Shown here: positions 35,722 to 44,875 of the stretch, in pieces
Layout of the letters: every line of letters starts with the position of its first letter
Numbering within the stretch: position 1 is the stretch's first letter
Origin: Lysobacterales bacterium
GTDB lineage: Bacteria; Pseudomonadota; Gammaproteobacteria; Xanthomonadales; Rhodanobacteraceae
Direction: 5' to 3'
DNA: 59,474 bases
NCBI GenBank assembly: GCA_021324945.1
Contig: JAJPID010000066.1
Coordinates: 1-59,474 of the forward strand
Notes under the pieces: model-generated
Told to the model about the DNA's origin: nothing
Database searches by the model: none
What the model saw: the letters and a program-made list of their open reading frames with translations, nothing else
Position numbers and translations under genes: made by a program

Positions 35722-37108
35722 TCTGCGGCGGCGGTTGCTGCTGTTCGTCGCGCTACCTTTGTGCGCGGTACTGGTGTGTGGCGCGGCGTTGACTTACTGG
35801 CTGGCATTGACCTACGCCAACCGCGTTTACGACCGCTGGCTGCTGGATTCGGCGCGCGCACTGGGGCAACTGGTCAACAGCGACGCCGGCCGCAACGAGC
35901 TCTCCGATCAGGCGCGCATACTGCTGCAGTACGATCCGTTCGACCGCGTGGTGTACGCGGTGCGCAGCACGCGTTACGGATTGCTCGCCGGCGATCGCAC
36001 ACTGCCGCAGCCCAAAGCCGCCGCACCGCAACCGGATCCGGTCTATTCCAGTTTTCGCGTCGGCGACCACACGATGCGCATGGTGTCGGTGCTGATCACC
36101 AACCAGGACGATCCCCGCGACACGCTGGTGGTGTCCGCCGCCGAAACCGTGCGCAAGCGGCATCTGCTCGCGCGCGAATTGCTGACCGCGACTGTGCCAA
36201 TCGAATTCGCGCTGATCGTGATCGCGATGGCGCTGGTGTGGTTCGGCGTCAACCACGGCTTGCGCGTGCTCGATCCGTTGACGCGCGAGATCCGCCTGCG
36301 TCACGCCGGGGATCTTTCGCCGTTGCGTACGGACGACGTGCCGCTAGAAGTGCAGCCGTTGGTCGCGACCATCGACGCGTTGCTCAGCCGCGTGGAAAAA
36401 ATGCTGGCCCAGCAGCAGCGTTTCATCGCCGATGCCGCGCACCAGTTGCGCACCCCGCTCGCGGGTCTGCGTCTGCAGGCCGAACGCGCGCTGGCCGATC
36501 CCAGCCCGGGCACGGTACGCGATGCGCTGACGCACGTCGAACGCCTGTCCGCGGGCACGGCACGGGCGGCAGGACAACTGCTCGCGCTCGCACGTGCGCA
36601 AGCGCCCGACGAGGCGATTGGTGCGGCGAAACCGCTTGATCTAGCAGAACTGGTGCGCGACGAAGTGGCCGCGCGCGTACCCGAAGCGCTCGCTCAACAT
36701 GCCGATCTCGGTTACAGCGGGCCTGCGCGCGGCGTGCGCGTGCTCGGCGACGCCGCATTGTTGCGCGAGTTGCTCGGCAACCTGATCGACAATGCGCTGC
36801 GTTACGGCCGGCTCAATGGCATGGTCACAGTATCGGTGCAACCTGAAGCGGCCGGCGAAGTGGTATTGATGGTGGCCGACGACGGCAACGGTGTGCCGGA
36901 ACCCCTGTGGCCGCGGTTGGGCGAGCGCTTCTTCCGCGTCGACGGCAGCGCGTCCGACAGAATCGGTCGGGAGGGCAGCGGTCTGGGGCTCGCGATCGTG
37001 CGCGAAATCGCCGAGCGGCACGGCGCCACGGTAGATTTCGGCCTCGGTTTGGAAGGCCGCGGCCTGCGCGTGGAAGTGAGGTTTCCGGCAATGGCGGCAC
37101 ACGTCTAG
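35702..37108 (+). CDS. Sensor histidine kinase, TctE-like
   Basis: 468 aa. N-terminal helix (about 12-33), a periplasmic sensor region (about 34-160) of the 2CSK_N kind seen in TctE, and a second helix (about 162-183). The cytoplasmic part has H247 in DAAHQLRTPLAGLRLQ, N-box NLIDNALRYG, and G boxes VADDGNGVP and GREGSGLGLAIV. It pairs with the upstream response regulator, and the overlapping genes imply a one-operon two-component system. The signal sensed is unknown. Confidence 0.93.
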   Translation: MTHNSPSLRRRLLLFVALPLCAVLVCGAALTYWLALTYANRVYDRWLLDSARALGQLVNSDAGRNELSDQARILLQYDPFDRVVYAVRSTRYGLLAGDRTLPQPKAAAPQPDPVYSSFRVGDHTMRMVSVLITNQDDPRDTLVVSAAETVRKRHLLARELLTATVPIEFALIVIAMALVWFGVNHGLRVLDPLTREIRLRHAGDLSPLRTDDVPLEVQPLVATIDALLSRVEKMLAQQQRFIADAAHQLRTPLAGLRLQAERALADPSPGTVRDALTHVERLSAGTARAAGQLLALARAQAPDEAIGAAKPLDLAELVRDEVAARVPEALAQHADLGYSGPARGVRVLGDAALLRELLGNLIDNALRYGRLNGMVTVSVQPEAAGEVVLMVADDGNGVPEPLWPRLGERFFRVDGSASDRIGREGSGLGLAIVREIAERHGATVDFGLGLEGRGLRVEVRFPAMAAHV

Positions 37109-37125
37109 ACAGACGCAAGCGCGGA

Positions 37126-37440
37126 TCAGCGGTCATCGCGCGTGTAGATCGTTCCCTCTTCCACTCGCACCGGAAATACTTCGATCGGCATCATAGCCGG
37201 CGGCGCGGTCACCGAACCGTCACGTAAATCGAAACGCGCGCCGTGGCGCGGGCACTCCACTTCGAAACCGTGCAGCTCGCCGCCGGCCAGTTCGCCGCCA
37301 TCGTGCGTGCAGGTATCCTCGATTGCGAAGTACTCGCCGTCGACGTTGTACACCGCGATCGCGGTGTCGCCGTCCCACACCACACGGAATTCGCCGGGCA
37401 GAAGTTCCGCGACCGAGCAGACGGGAACCCAATCCGTCAT
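37126..37440 (-). CDS. Rieske [2Fe-2S] ferredoxin of the suf operon
   Basis: 104 aa. Rieske ligands C44/H46 (CTHDGGEL) and C63/H66 (CPRHGARFD) are present. Short, soluble, without signal peptide, like the MocE-type ferredoxins found next to suf genes in Xanthomonas relatives. It may carry electrons for Suf or another iron enzyme; its role is not established. It is the last gene of the suf run and starts within the stop of the GNAT gene (ATGA). Confidence 0.92.
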   Translation of the reverse strand: MTDWVPVCSVAELLPGEFRVVWDGDTAIAVYNVDGEYFAIEDTCTHDGGELAGGELHGFEVECPRHGARFDLRDGSVTAPPAMMPIEVFPVRVEEGTIYTRDDR

Positions 37441-38000
37441 TCGCCATTTCCAGTCAACGGTTTCACAAGCCACTCGAAACGCAAATCATCGCGCTTCGGA
37501 ATCCCGAATCGCTCATCGCCATACGGAAACGGTTTGTACTCTCCGGTACGGCGGTAGCCGCGGCGTTCATACCAGGCGATCAGCGTGTCGCGGATGTCGA
37601 TCACGCTCATGCGCATCTGCCTGGCGTGCCATTCCTCGCGCGCGACACGTTCGGCTTCGGCCAAGAGCGCGCGGCCGATGCCGGCGCCCTGCAGGTCAGG
37701 ACGCACCGAAAACATGCCGAAATAACCGCTCGGTACGCCATAGTGATTCTGTTTTTCGAGCAGACAGCAGGCCAGCAATTCGCCACCGCGCTCGGCCAGC
37801 AGGATGCGCGCATCATCGCGTGCAATCAATTCCGTGACCTCTTCGAGATCGGTGCGTTGACCATCCAGGAAATCCGCTTCGGTGGACCAACCGGTTCGGC
37901 TGGCCTCGCCGCGATAGGCCGATTCGGTCAGCGCGACGATGGCGTCCGCATCGGCCGCGGTCGCGCAGCGGAAATGCAAGGTCGATTCCCGATTCTCCAT
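37437..38000 (-). CDS. GNAT-family acetyltransferase within the suf operon
   Basis: 187 aa. The acetyl-CoA loop is VRPDLQGAGIGRALLAEAERVA, and the C-terminal IAWYERRGYRRTGEYKPFPYGDERFGIPK is common in GNAT proteins annotated as amino-group acetyltransferases. ATG 38000 is the first plausible start after sufS (14-bp gap); no strong ribosome binding site. Its substrate is unknown. Its location between sufS and the Rieske gene, with a 4-bp overlap to the latter, suggests co-regulation with Fe-S assembly. Confidence 0.88.
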   Translation of the reverse strand: MENRESTLHFRCATAADADAIVALTESAYRGEASRTGWSTEADFLDGQRTDLEEVTELIARDDARILLAERGGELLACCLLEKQNHYGVPSGYFGMFSVRPDLQGAGIGRALLAEAERVAREEWHARQMRMSVIDIRDTLIAWYERRGYRRTGEYKPFPYGDERFGIPKRDDLRFEWLVKPLTGNGE

Positions 38001-38014
38001 TTTCAATATCCGGC

Positions 38015-39316
38015 TCAAGCCAACAGTTTGCGCACGCGCGCGATCGCCGCAACCAGCACGTCGATTTCTTCCGTGGTGTTCCAGAATGCCAACGACGCGC
38101 GCGCCGTGGCCGGGACGCCGTAGAACTGCATCAGCGGGTGCGCGCAATGGTGGCCCGAACGCAGCGCAATCCCTTCCTGGTCGAGCAGCGTCGCCAAATC
38201 GTGCGCGTGCACGCCGTCGATCAGGAACGAAATTACTGCCGCTTTATCCGGCGCAGTGCCAATGAGGCGCAAACCCGGTACTTGCTGCAGCGCCTGCGTT
38301 GCGTAATCGAGCAATTCTCGCTCGCGCGCGGCAATGTTCGTCATGCCGATATCCTGCAGATAATCGACCGCCGCTCCCAGGCCGGCAAAACCCGCGATAT
38401 TGGGCGTGCCGGCTTCGAACTTGTGCGGCGGATCGGCGAACGTGGTGCCGGAAAACTTCACCTCGCGGATCATCTCGCCACCGCCGAAGCACGGTGGCAT
38501 TGCTTGCAAATGTTCGCGTTTCGCCCACAGCGCGCCGGTGCCGGTCGGACCGCACATTTTGTGTCCGGTAATGCAATAGAAATCGCAGCCGATGGACGCG
38601 ATATCCAAGGGCAGATGCGGCGCAGCCTGCGAACCGTCGATCAAAATCGGAATGCCGCGCCGGCGGCATTCCCGAGCCAGCTCTCTCACCGGATTGACCG
38701 TACCGAGCACGTTGGACACGTGCGTGACACAGGCGAGTTTCACTTCGCCCGTCAACGCCTCAACGAACTTTTCGACGATCAATTCGCCTGACTCGGTAAT
38801 CGGCGCCACCTTCAGTTGCGTGCCGATTCGTTCGCACACCAACTGCCACGGCACGATATTGGCGTGATGCTCCATCGTGGTGACGAGGATCGCCTCGCCG
38901 GATTTCAGCTTAGGCAACGCATAACTGTACGCGACCAGATTGATCGCCTGCGTGGTGCCGGAAGTCAGCACGAGCTCGTTGCGGTGCACGTTCAAAAACG
39001 ACGCAAGCTTGTTGCGCGCGCCTTCGTACAACGCGGTGGATTCGCTGCCAAGCTGATGCACGGCTCGCGAAACATTGGCGTTGTGTTCTCGATAGAAGCG
39101 ATCGACCGCTTCGATGACCTGATGCGGCTTTTGCGAAGTGTTGGCGCTGTCGAGATAAACCAGCGGCTTGCCGTGCACGCTGCGCGCGAGCAGCGGGAAA
39201 TCGGTGCGAATGCGCACCCAATCTGGGCCCCCTCTCACTTGCGCTGCGCGTTCGTTCCCCTCTTCCGCATGCGAGGGAGGAATGGAATGGGAGCGTTCAA
39301 TGCGAGAAGCTTTCAT
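38015..39316 (-). CDS. sufS: Cysteine desulfurase SufS
   Basis: 433 aa. PLP lysine K253 (ITGHKMCGP) and active-site C391 in RSGHHCAHP are present, with TTMEHHANIVPWQ and YLDSANTSQKP typical of group II desulfurases. It takes sulfur from cysteine and passes it to SufBCD, usually through SufE or SufU, neither of which lies here. The family domain begins at about residue 33 (VRIRTDFPLL). The first 30 residues are encoded by DNA resembling an intergenic repeat and look added. ATG 39316 overlaps the sufD stop (ATGA). Confidence 0.95.
   Translation of the reverse strand: MKASRIERSHSIPPSHAEEGNERAAQVRGGPDWVRIRTDFPLLARSVHGKPLVYLDSANTSQKPHQVIEAVDRFYREHNANVSRAVHQLGSESTALYEGARNKLASFLNVHRNELVLTSGTTQAINLVAYSYALPKLKSGEAILVTTMEHHANIVPWQLVCERIGTQLKVAPITESGELIVEKFVEALTGEVKLACVTHVSNVLGTVNPVRELARECRRRGIPILIDGSQAAPHLPLDIASIGCDFYCITGHKMCGPTGTGALWAKREHLQAMPPCFGGGEMIREVKFSGTTFADPPHKFEAGTPNIAGFAGLGAAVDYLQDIGMTNIAARERELLDYATQALQQVPGLRLIGTAPDKAAVISFLIDGVHAHDLATLLDQEGIALRSGHHCAHPLMQFYGVPATARASLAFWNTTEEIDVLVAAIARVRKLLA
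39257..39280. repeat. Short repeat embedded in sufS 5' end
   Basis: cccctcttccgcatgcgagggagg closely matches the intergenic copy at 59254-59278 and shares its core with 24405-24465. It is translated as part of the extra SufS N-terminus. Confidence 0.5.
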
Positions 39317-40629
39317 CACTGCGCATTCTCTCGCGGCAAATGCGCCAACAGCAGCGCATCGCAATGCTCGCGCAACGCCTGCGGTTCGACGCCGCTCAGC
39401 GCCACCGCGCAGAACGCGCGCACCAGCAAGATGCGCGCGGTTTCCGCCGGCAGCCCGCGCGAGCGCAGGTAGAACAGCGCGTGCTCGTCGAGTTGCCCGA
39501 TCGTCGCGCCGTGTGCGGCTTTCACTTCATCCGCGTGGATTTCCAGCGCCGGGCGCGTATCGATTTCCGCGCCTTCGGACAGCAGCAGGTTCTTGTTCGA
39601 CAGCTGCGCATCCGCACCATCGGCACCGGGATGCACCGTGATCGCGCCATGGAACACGCCACGCGCGCGGCCGTCGGCCACTCCACGCCAGAGCGAATCG
39701 CTCGCTGTATCGCGGCCATGGTGTTCGATCAGCAATTCGGTATCGACGTGCTGGCGGCCGCGCAACGCGAACGCGCCGCGCGTCTGTGCGCGCGAGCGAT
39801 CGCCGTCTAGCGCGATGCGCAGCTCGTGACGCGCCAGCGCGCCGCCGAGTTCCAGCGCGTGCAATTCAAGTTGCGCATCTTCGTGCAAATGGAAATCGCT
39901 GCGGCGAAACAGCGCCGCGCCGACTGCGGAGTCTTGCAACGCCAGCAGGTCGATCCGCGCGCTTTTCTGCAACACGTATTCACACGCGATATTGGTGAAA
40001 TGCGCGTGCTCGCCTAGGGCGGCGTAATGTTCGATGAGGCGCAAACACGCGCCCTCGCCCAGTTCGACGAAATTGCGCGCGTGGCACGCGATTGCGGCTT
40101 CGGCTTGCGCGCCGAGATGCACGATCCGCAATGGCGCCTCGATCTGCGCAGCGGGCGCGACCCGCACCAGCACGCCATCGGAAGCCAGCGCTGCATTCAA
40201 CGAGGCAAAAGAATCGCGCGGCTCGGTTGCATGGCGCGACAGCAGAAAGCGAAGCGGCTCCGGGTTCTCCACCAGCGCGCGCGACAGCGGCTGCACGCTC
40301 AGGCCTTGCGGTAAATCGTCCAGCCGCGATAGATCGGCACGGAACACGCCATTGACGAATACCAGCCGCGTTCCCTCGATATCCGGCAACGCGAACGTAC
40401 CCTCATCAATCATGCGCGTTGACGCACTTTCATCACGTGCGGAATAACCGCGCTGCTCTAGCGCGCGCAGCGCGGTGTACTTCCACAATTCATTGCGCGT
40501 GTCCGGCAGGCCAGCCGACAAAAACGCCTGCATCGCCTCGTGCCGCGCCGCATCCAGCCAACCGATGCCGCTGGCGGGCAATGCCGCCGCGCGCATGGAT
40601 TCGACGAAAGGTGCAGCGCTCGCGCTCAC
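39316..40629 (-). CDS. sufD: Fe-S assembly protein SufD
   Basis: 437 aa from a GTG start overlapping the sufC stop. SufD features: N-terminal helical part with PDTRNELWKYTALRAL, the parallel beta-helix region, and the C-terminal AHGATIGQLDEHALFYLRSRGL, which holds the conserved His involved in cluster assembly. It forms the SufBC2D scaffold with the products of the upstream genes. The length is within the family range. Confidence 0.95.
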   Translation of the reverse strand: MSASAAPFVESMRAAALPASGIGWLDAARHEAMQAFLSAGLPDTRNELWKYTALRALEQRGYSARDESASTRMIDEGTFALPDIEGTRLVFVNGVFRADLSRLDDLPQGLSVQPLSRALVENPEPLRFLLSRHATEPRDSFASLNAALASDGVLVRVAPAAQIEAPLRIVHLGAQAEAAIACHARNFVELGEGACLRLIEHYAALGEHAHFTNIACEYVLQKSARIDLLALQDSAVGAALFRRSDFHLHEDAQLELHALELGGALARHELRIALDGDRSRAQTRGAFALRGRQHVDTELLIEHHGRDTASDSLWRGVADGRARGVFHGAITVHPGADGADAQLSNKNLLLSEGAEIDTRPALEIHADEVKAAHGATIGQLDEHALFYLRSRGLPAETARILLVRAFCAVALSGVEPQALREHCDALLLAHLPRENAQ

Positions 40630-41390
40630 GCCGCCGCCTCCGCGGGTTTGCGCTCGCGTACCCAGGCGTAGCCGTGCGCTTCCAGTTCCTGCGCGAGGTG
40701 CGCGCCGCCGCTTTCGACAACGCGGCCATCCGCCAATACGTGCACGAAATCGGGCACGATGTAATCCAGCAGGCGCTGGTAATGCGTGATCAGGATGAAG
40801 GCGCGTTTTGGATCACGCAGTGCGTTCACGCCCTCGGCCACCTGCTTCAGCGCGTCGATGTCCAGGCCGGAATCGGTTTCGTCCAGAATCGCGAGCTTGG
40901 GTTCCAGCACCGCCATCTGGAAGATCTCGTTGCGCTTCTTTTCGCCGCCGGAAAAACCCTCGTTGACGGCGCGGTTCATCAGCTCCGGCGGGAGTTGCAT
41001 CCCCTTGAGTTTCTCGCGCACCAGTTGCAGGAATTCGCGCGAATCCAGTTCCGCCTCGCCGCGCGCCTTGCGCTGCGCGTTCAACGCCGCCCGCAGGAAA
41101 TAGGTGTTGTTGACGCCGGGAATTTCCACCGGGTACTGGAACGCCAGGAACACGCCCGCCGCCGCGCGCGCCTCCGGTTCCAGTTGCAACAAGTCACGCC
41201 CCCCGTAAGCGACCGAACCCTGCGTCACCTCGTAGCCGCCGCGCCCGGCCAACACGTTGCCCAGCGTGGATTTGCCCGCGCCGTTAGGACCCATGATCGC
41301 GTGTACCTCGCCGGCGTTCACTTGCAGCGAGAGGCCTTTCAGGATTTCGCGTCCGGCGACGCGGACGTGGAGATTGTCGATTTTCAACAT
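40626..41390 (-). CDS. sufC: Fe-S assembly ATPase SufC
   Basis: 254 aa. ABC-type ATPase with Walker A GPNGAGKST (residues 34-42), signature FSGGEKKRNE and Walker B LAILDETDSGLD. The Q-loop region FLAFQYPVEIPGV is diagnostic of SufC. It powers conformational change in the SufBC2D complex. It starts one base inside the sufB stop (TGATG) and ends in the GTGA overlap with sufD. Confidence 0.97.
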   Translation of the reverse strand: MLKIDNLHVRVAGREILKGLSLQVNAGEVHAIMGPNGAGKSTLGNVLAGRGGYEVTQGSVAYGGRDLLQLEPEARAAAGVFLAFQYPVEIPGVNNTYFLRAALNAQRKARGEAELDSREFLQLVREKLKGMQLPPELMNRAVNEGFSGGEKKRNEIFQMAVLEPKLAILDETDSGLDIDALKQVAEGVNALRDPKRAFILITHYQRLLDYIVPDFVHVLADGRVVESGGAHLAQELEAHGYAWVRERKPAEAAA

Positions 41391-42829
41391 CAGCCTATGG
41401 CCCCCTCGAGCGACACTTCCAGCAGCTTCTTCGCCTCCACAGCGAATTCCATTGGCAGTTCGCGGAAAACCTGCTTGCAGAAGCCGTCCACGATCATCGA
41501 GACTGCGTTCTCCTCGTCCAGCCCGCGCGAGCGGCAGTAGAACAACTGCTCGTCGGAGATCTTGGAGGTGGTCGCTTCGTGCTCGACAATCGCACTCGGG
41601 TTCTTCACCTCCATGTAGGGAAAGGTATGCGCGCCACACTTCTTGCCGATCAGCAATGAATCGCATTGGGTGTGGTTCCGCGCGTTCGCGGCGCTCTTTT
41701 CGATCTTCACCAACCCCCGATAAGTGTTCTGGCCGCGGCCGGCGCTGATGCCTTTCGACACGATCTTGCTGCGCGTGTCGCGGCCGATGTGAATCATCTT
41801 GGTGCCGGTGTCCGCCTGCTGACGATGGTGTGTCAGCGCCACCGAATTGAATTCGCCGACCGAGCGATCGCCACGCAAAATGCAACTCGGGTATTTCCAC
41901 GTGATCGCCGATCCCGTCTCGACCTGTGTCCACGAGATGCGCGAATCGTCGCCGCGGCAGTCGCCGCGCTTGGTGACGAAGTTGTAGATGCCGCCGCGGC
42001 CCTGCTCGTCGCCCGGATACCAGTTCTGCACGGTCGAATACTTGATGTTCGCGCGCTCCAGCGCGACCAGCTCCACCACCGCCGCGTGCAACTGGTTCTC
42101 GTCGCGCATCGGCGCGGTGCAGCCTTCCAGATACGAAACGCTCGCACCCTCTTCCGCGACGATCAGAGTGCGCTCGAACTGGCCGGTGTGGCCCGCGTTG
42201 ATGCGGAAGTAAGTGCTGAGCTCCATCGGGCAACGCACGCCTTTCGGAATGAACACGAATGAGCCGTCGGAAAACACCGCCGAGTTCAGCGCGGCGAAGA
42301 AGTTGTCGCGCTGCGGCACTACCGAGCCGAGATATTGCCTGACGATTTCAGGATGTTCGCGGATCGCTTCGCTCATCGAGCAGAAGATCACGCCGGCTTC
42401 CGCCAGTTCCTTGCGGAATGTCGTGCCGACCGAGACCGAATCGAACACGGCGTCGACCGCCACGCCGGCCAGGCGCGCTCGCTCATGCAACGGCACGCCC
42501 AGCTTGTCGTAGGTTTCCAGCAGTTTCGGATCGACTTCCGCCAGCGACTTCGGCGCCTGCTTCGGTGCGGCGTAGTAACTGATGGCCTGGAAATCGATCG
42601 GGGCAATGTTGAGCTTGGCCCAGGCTGGCGGCGTCATCGTCAGCCAGTGCCGATACGCTTCCAGCCGCCATTGCGTCATCCATTCCGGCTCGCGCTTGCG
42701 CGCCGAGAGCGCATGGATCACGTCCTCGTTCAAGCCCGGCGGCAGCGTATCGGTCTCGATATCGGTGACGAAACCGGCGCTGTAACGTCGGTTCAGCAGT
42801 TGCTGCAAGTCGGTGCGTTCGATCGCCAT
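41390..42829 (-). CDS. sufB: Fe-S assembly scaffold SufB
   Basis: 479 aa (E. coli 495). Family blocks include [68 protein letters not shown] and the C-terminal [17 protein letters not shown] with the conserved Cys. It is the main scaffold on which the cluster is built. GGAG precedes ATG 42829. It lies only 1 bp downstream of the Rrf2 regulator gene, so the whole run is one operon. Confidence 0.97.
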   Translation of the reverse strand: MAIERTDLQQLLNRRYSAGFVTDIETDTLPPGLNEDVIHALSARKREPEWMTQWRLEAYRHWLTMTPPAWAKLNIAPIDFQAISYYAAPKQAPKSLAEVDPKLLETYDKLGVPLHERARLAGVAVDAVFDSVSVGTTFRKELAEAGVIFCSMSEAIREHPEIVRQYLGSVVPQRDNFFAALNSAVFSDGSFVFIPKGVRCPMELSTYFRINAGHTGQFERTLIVAEEGASVSYLEGCTAPMRDENQLHAAVVELVALERANIKYSTVQNWYPGDEQGRGGIYNFVTKRGDCRGDDSRISWTQVETGSAITWKYPSCILRGDRSVGEFNSVALTHHRQQADTGTKMIHIGRDTRSKIVSKGISAGRGQNTYRGLVKIEKSAANARNHTQCDSLLIGKKCGAHTFPYMEVKNPSAIVEHEATTSKISDEQLFYCRSRGLDEENAVSMIVDGFCKQVFRELPMEFAVEAKKLLEVSLEGAIG

Positions 42830-42830
42830 G

Positions 42831-43259
42831 TCACGCTCCCGCACGCGGACGCAGCGCGCGTTTGGGTGCCGGCAGCATGTCGGCAAGGCTCACTGCGCGC
42901 AGCGCGGCATCGACCGCGCCGCCCACGCTGCGCCAGCCCTGAGAAACATCGCAATGCGCTTCACGATCGCAGCCGGCCGCGCAGCAATCGGTCATGCCGA
43001 TCGGGCCGTCCAGCGCTTCGACGATATCCGCCAGGGTGATCTCGCCTGCCGGGCGCGCCAGACGATAACCGCCGGCCGCGCCGCGGAAGGATTCGACCAG
43101 ATTCGCGTGCGCGAGCTGCTTCAGCAGCTTGGCAACCGTGGGCAGTTCCAACCGCGTGGCTTCCGCGATCTGCACAGCCGACAGCACCTCGTGCGGCTGG
43201 CGCGCGAGGCAGGTCATCACCACGGAAGCGTAGTCGGCGAGGCGGCTGACCCGGAGCAC
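42831..43259 (-). CDS. Rrf2-family SUF system regulator
   Basis: 142 aa from a GTG start. An N-terminal winged helix ([42 protein letters not shown]) is followed by a cysteine cluster C92/C93, C97 and C103 ([14 protein letters not shown]) that can bind an Fe-S cluster as in IscR. It belongs with the SUF-associated Rrf2 regulators known in Xanthomonas relatives. Apo- and holo-forms are expected to control the operon according to Fe-S demand. First gene of the suf operon, with a palindrome just upstream, so autoregulation is likely. Confidence 0.94.
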   Translation of the reverse strand: MLRVSRLADYASVVMTCLARQPHEVLSAVQIAEATRLELPTVAKLLKQLAHANLVESFRGAAGGYRLARPAGEITLADIVEALDGPIGMTDCCAAGCDREAHCDVSQGWRSVGGAVDAALRAVSLADMLPAPKRALRPRAGA

Positions 43260-43272
43260 TTCGCAAATCCTA

Positions 43273-43298
43273 AAATAGGGACTGAAATGGTACTATTT
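43273..43298 (-). promoter_or_regulatory. Candidate Rrf2 operator for the suf operon
   Basis: AAATAG and CTATTT form perfect 6-bp arms around 14 bp (minus strand: AAATAG-TACCATTTCAGTCC-CTATTT). The AT-rich island lies 14-39 bp before the regulator start in otherwise GC-rich DNA and resembles IscR/Rrf2 sites in spacing and in its central 'AGTC'. It probably overlaps the promoter. The assignment to the adjacent regulator is an inference. Confidence 0.5.
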
Positions 43299-43335
43299 CG
43301 CGGCACGGCGCGCAATTTGAGCGACTTCCGCTGGC

Positions 43336-44244
43336 TCATAGCATCGCCGCCACGTGCGCAATAGTGCATTCGCGCAGCGCGGTGAGGTCGTAGCCCCCTT
43401 CCAACGCGGAGACCATGCGGCCCTGCGCGTGAGTGCCGGCCAGCGCACGCAAACGTTGCGTGATCCAAGCGTAGTCGTCGGCGTCGAGTCGCAGTTGTGC
43501 CAGCGGATCGTTGCGGTGCGCGTCGAACCCTGCAGAGATCAACAGCAATTGCGGACGGTGCGCATCGAGCGCAGGGAGGAGAATTTCATCCCACGCCGCG
43601 CGAAACTCATTCGAATCCGCGCCGGGCGGCAGCGGTGCGTTGACGATGTTGCCGGCGCCGCGCTGGTTGCGAGAACCGGTGCCCGGATACAGCGGCATCT
43701 GATGACTGGAGAGGTATTGCACGCGCGGATCGTTCCAGAAAATATCCTGCGTGCCGTTGCCGTGGTGTACATCGAAGTCGACGATTGCGACACGCCTGAG
43801 GCCGTGTCGTTCGATTGCATGCGCTGCAGCCACCGCAACGCTGTTGAACAGGCAGAAGCCCATCGCGGTATCCCGCGTGGCGTGGTGGCCGGGCGGACGC
43901 ACCGCACAGAACGCGCGTTGCGTTTTTCCATCCATGACGTCATCGACGGCCGCACAGACCGCGCCGGCCGCGCGCAGCGCGGCTTCCAGCGACGCGGGCG
44001 ACATCACCGTGTCCGGATCGAGACGCAGCGAATGTCCTTCATTGGCGAAGATGCTCTCGACATACGCCGCATCGTGCACGCGCAGCAGTATTTCGCGCGT
44101 CGCGCACGGCGCCTCCATGCGTTCGGTGTCCGCAAAACACGGATCGTCCAGCGCCTCCAGCACCGCGCGCAACCGCGCTGGCGATTCGGGATGGCCGGGT
44201 CCGGTGTCGTGTTGCAGACAGGCCGGATGCGTGTAGAGGCGCAT
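43336..44244 (-). CDS. Histone-deacetylase-family amidohydrolase
   Basis: 302 aa. Class II HDAC-like motifs: the catalytic His pair in RPPGHHA, the zinc ligands in DFDVHHGNGTQ, the third ligand in SAGFDAHRNDPLAQL, and EGGYDLTAL. Bacterial members act as acetylpolyamine amidohydrolases or on other acetylated small molecules or proteins. Substrate unknown. It begins 5 bp after the adenosyltransferase gene and is probably in its operon. Confidence 0.93.
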   Translation of the reverse strand: MRLYTHPACLQHDTGPGHPESPARLRAVLEALDDPCFADTERMEAPCATREILLRVHDAAYVESIFANEGHSLRLDPDTVMSPASLEAALRAAGAVCAAVDDVMDGKTQRAFCAVRPPGHHATRDTAMGFCLFNSVAVAAAHAIERHGLRRVAIVDFDVHHGNGTQDIFWNDPRVQYLSSHQMPLYPGTGSRNQRGAGNIVNAPLPPGADSNEFRAAWDEILLPALDAHRPQLLLISAGFDAHRNDPLAQLRLDADDYAWITQRLRALAGTHAQGRMVSALEGGYDLTALRECTIAHVAAML

Positions 44245-44249
44245 CTTGC

Positions 44250-44816
44250 TCAGGATTCGCTCCGCTTGCGCCTTTCGTGCTGCCACATTACCTCGCCGTG
44301 TCCGCTGGCGCGCGCCAGCACACGCGCCAGCACGAACAGCAGATCGGAGAGACGATTGAGGTAGTGGATCGCCTGCGGCCGAATGCTTGCATCGCGTGAG
44401 AGCGTCACGACGCGACGCTCCGCCCGGCGGCACACCGTGCGCGCAACATGACACTGCGCCGCGGCCATGCCGCCGCCGGGCAGGATGAATTCCTTCAGCG
44501 GCGGCAAATCGGCATTGAACTGATCGAGCGTGGTTTCCAGCCGCGCGATGTCGGCATCCTCGATCATCGCCATACCCGGAATGCACAGCTCGCCGCCCAG
44601 ATCGAACAGGTCATGCTGGACTTGGTTGAGCGTTTCGATCACCGGCAGCGGCAGATCGGGCACCGCCAGCAGCACGCCGATAACGCTGTTCAATTCATCG
44701 ACGGTGCCATAGGCCTCGACGCGCGCGGAATCCTTGGGAGTGCGCGTGCCGTCGCCCAGGCCGGTCGTGCCGTCGTCCCCGGTTTTGGTGTAAATCTTCG
44801 AAAGACGGTTGCCCAC
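44250..44816 (-). CDS. PduO-type cob(I)alamin adenosyltransferase
   Basis: 188 aa from GTG 44816, which gives the family start (V/M)GNRLSKIYTKTGDDGTTGLGDG. ATG 44855 would add 13 residues. The ATP-binding N-terminal motif TKTGDDGTTGLGDG, VEAYGTVDELNSVIG and the C-terminal RPQAIHYLNRLSDLLFVLAR are diagnostic. It makes adenosylcobalamin from cob(I)alamin and ATP. No other cobalamin or B12-dependent gene lies nearby, so it probably serves salvage. Followed by the HDAC-like gene after 5 bp. Confidence 0.95.
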   Translation of the reverse strand: MGNRLSKIYTKTGDDGTTGLGDGTRTPKDSARVEAYGTVDELNSVIGVLLAVPDLPLPVIETLNQVQHDLFDLGGELCIPGMAMIEDADIARLETTLDQFNADLPPLKEFILPGGGMAAAQCHVARTVCRRAERRVVTLSRDASIRPQAIHYLNRLSDLLFVLARVLARASGHGEVMWQHERRKRSES

Positions 44817-44875
44817 GGCTTTTCTAATAGTGCTGCCATGGACGGCCGCTTTCATGCGCAGGGATGCGCATAAAC

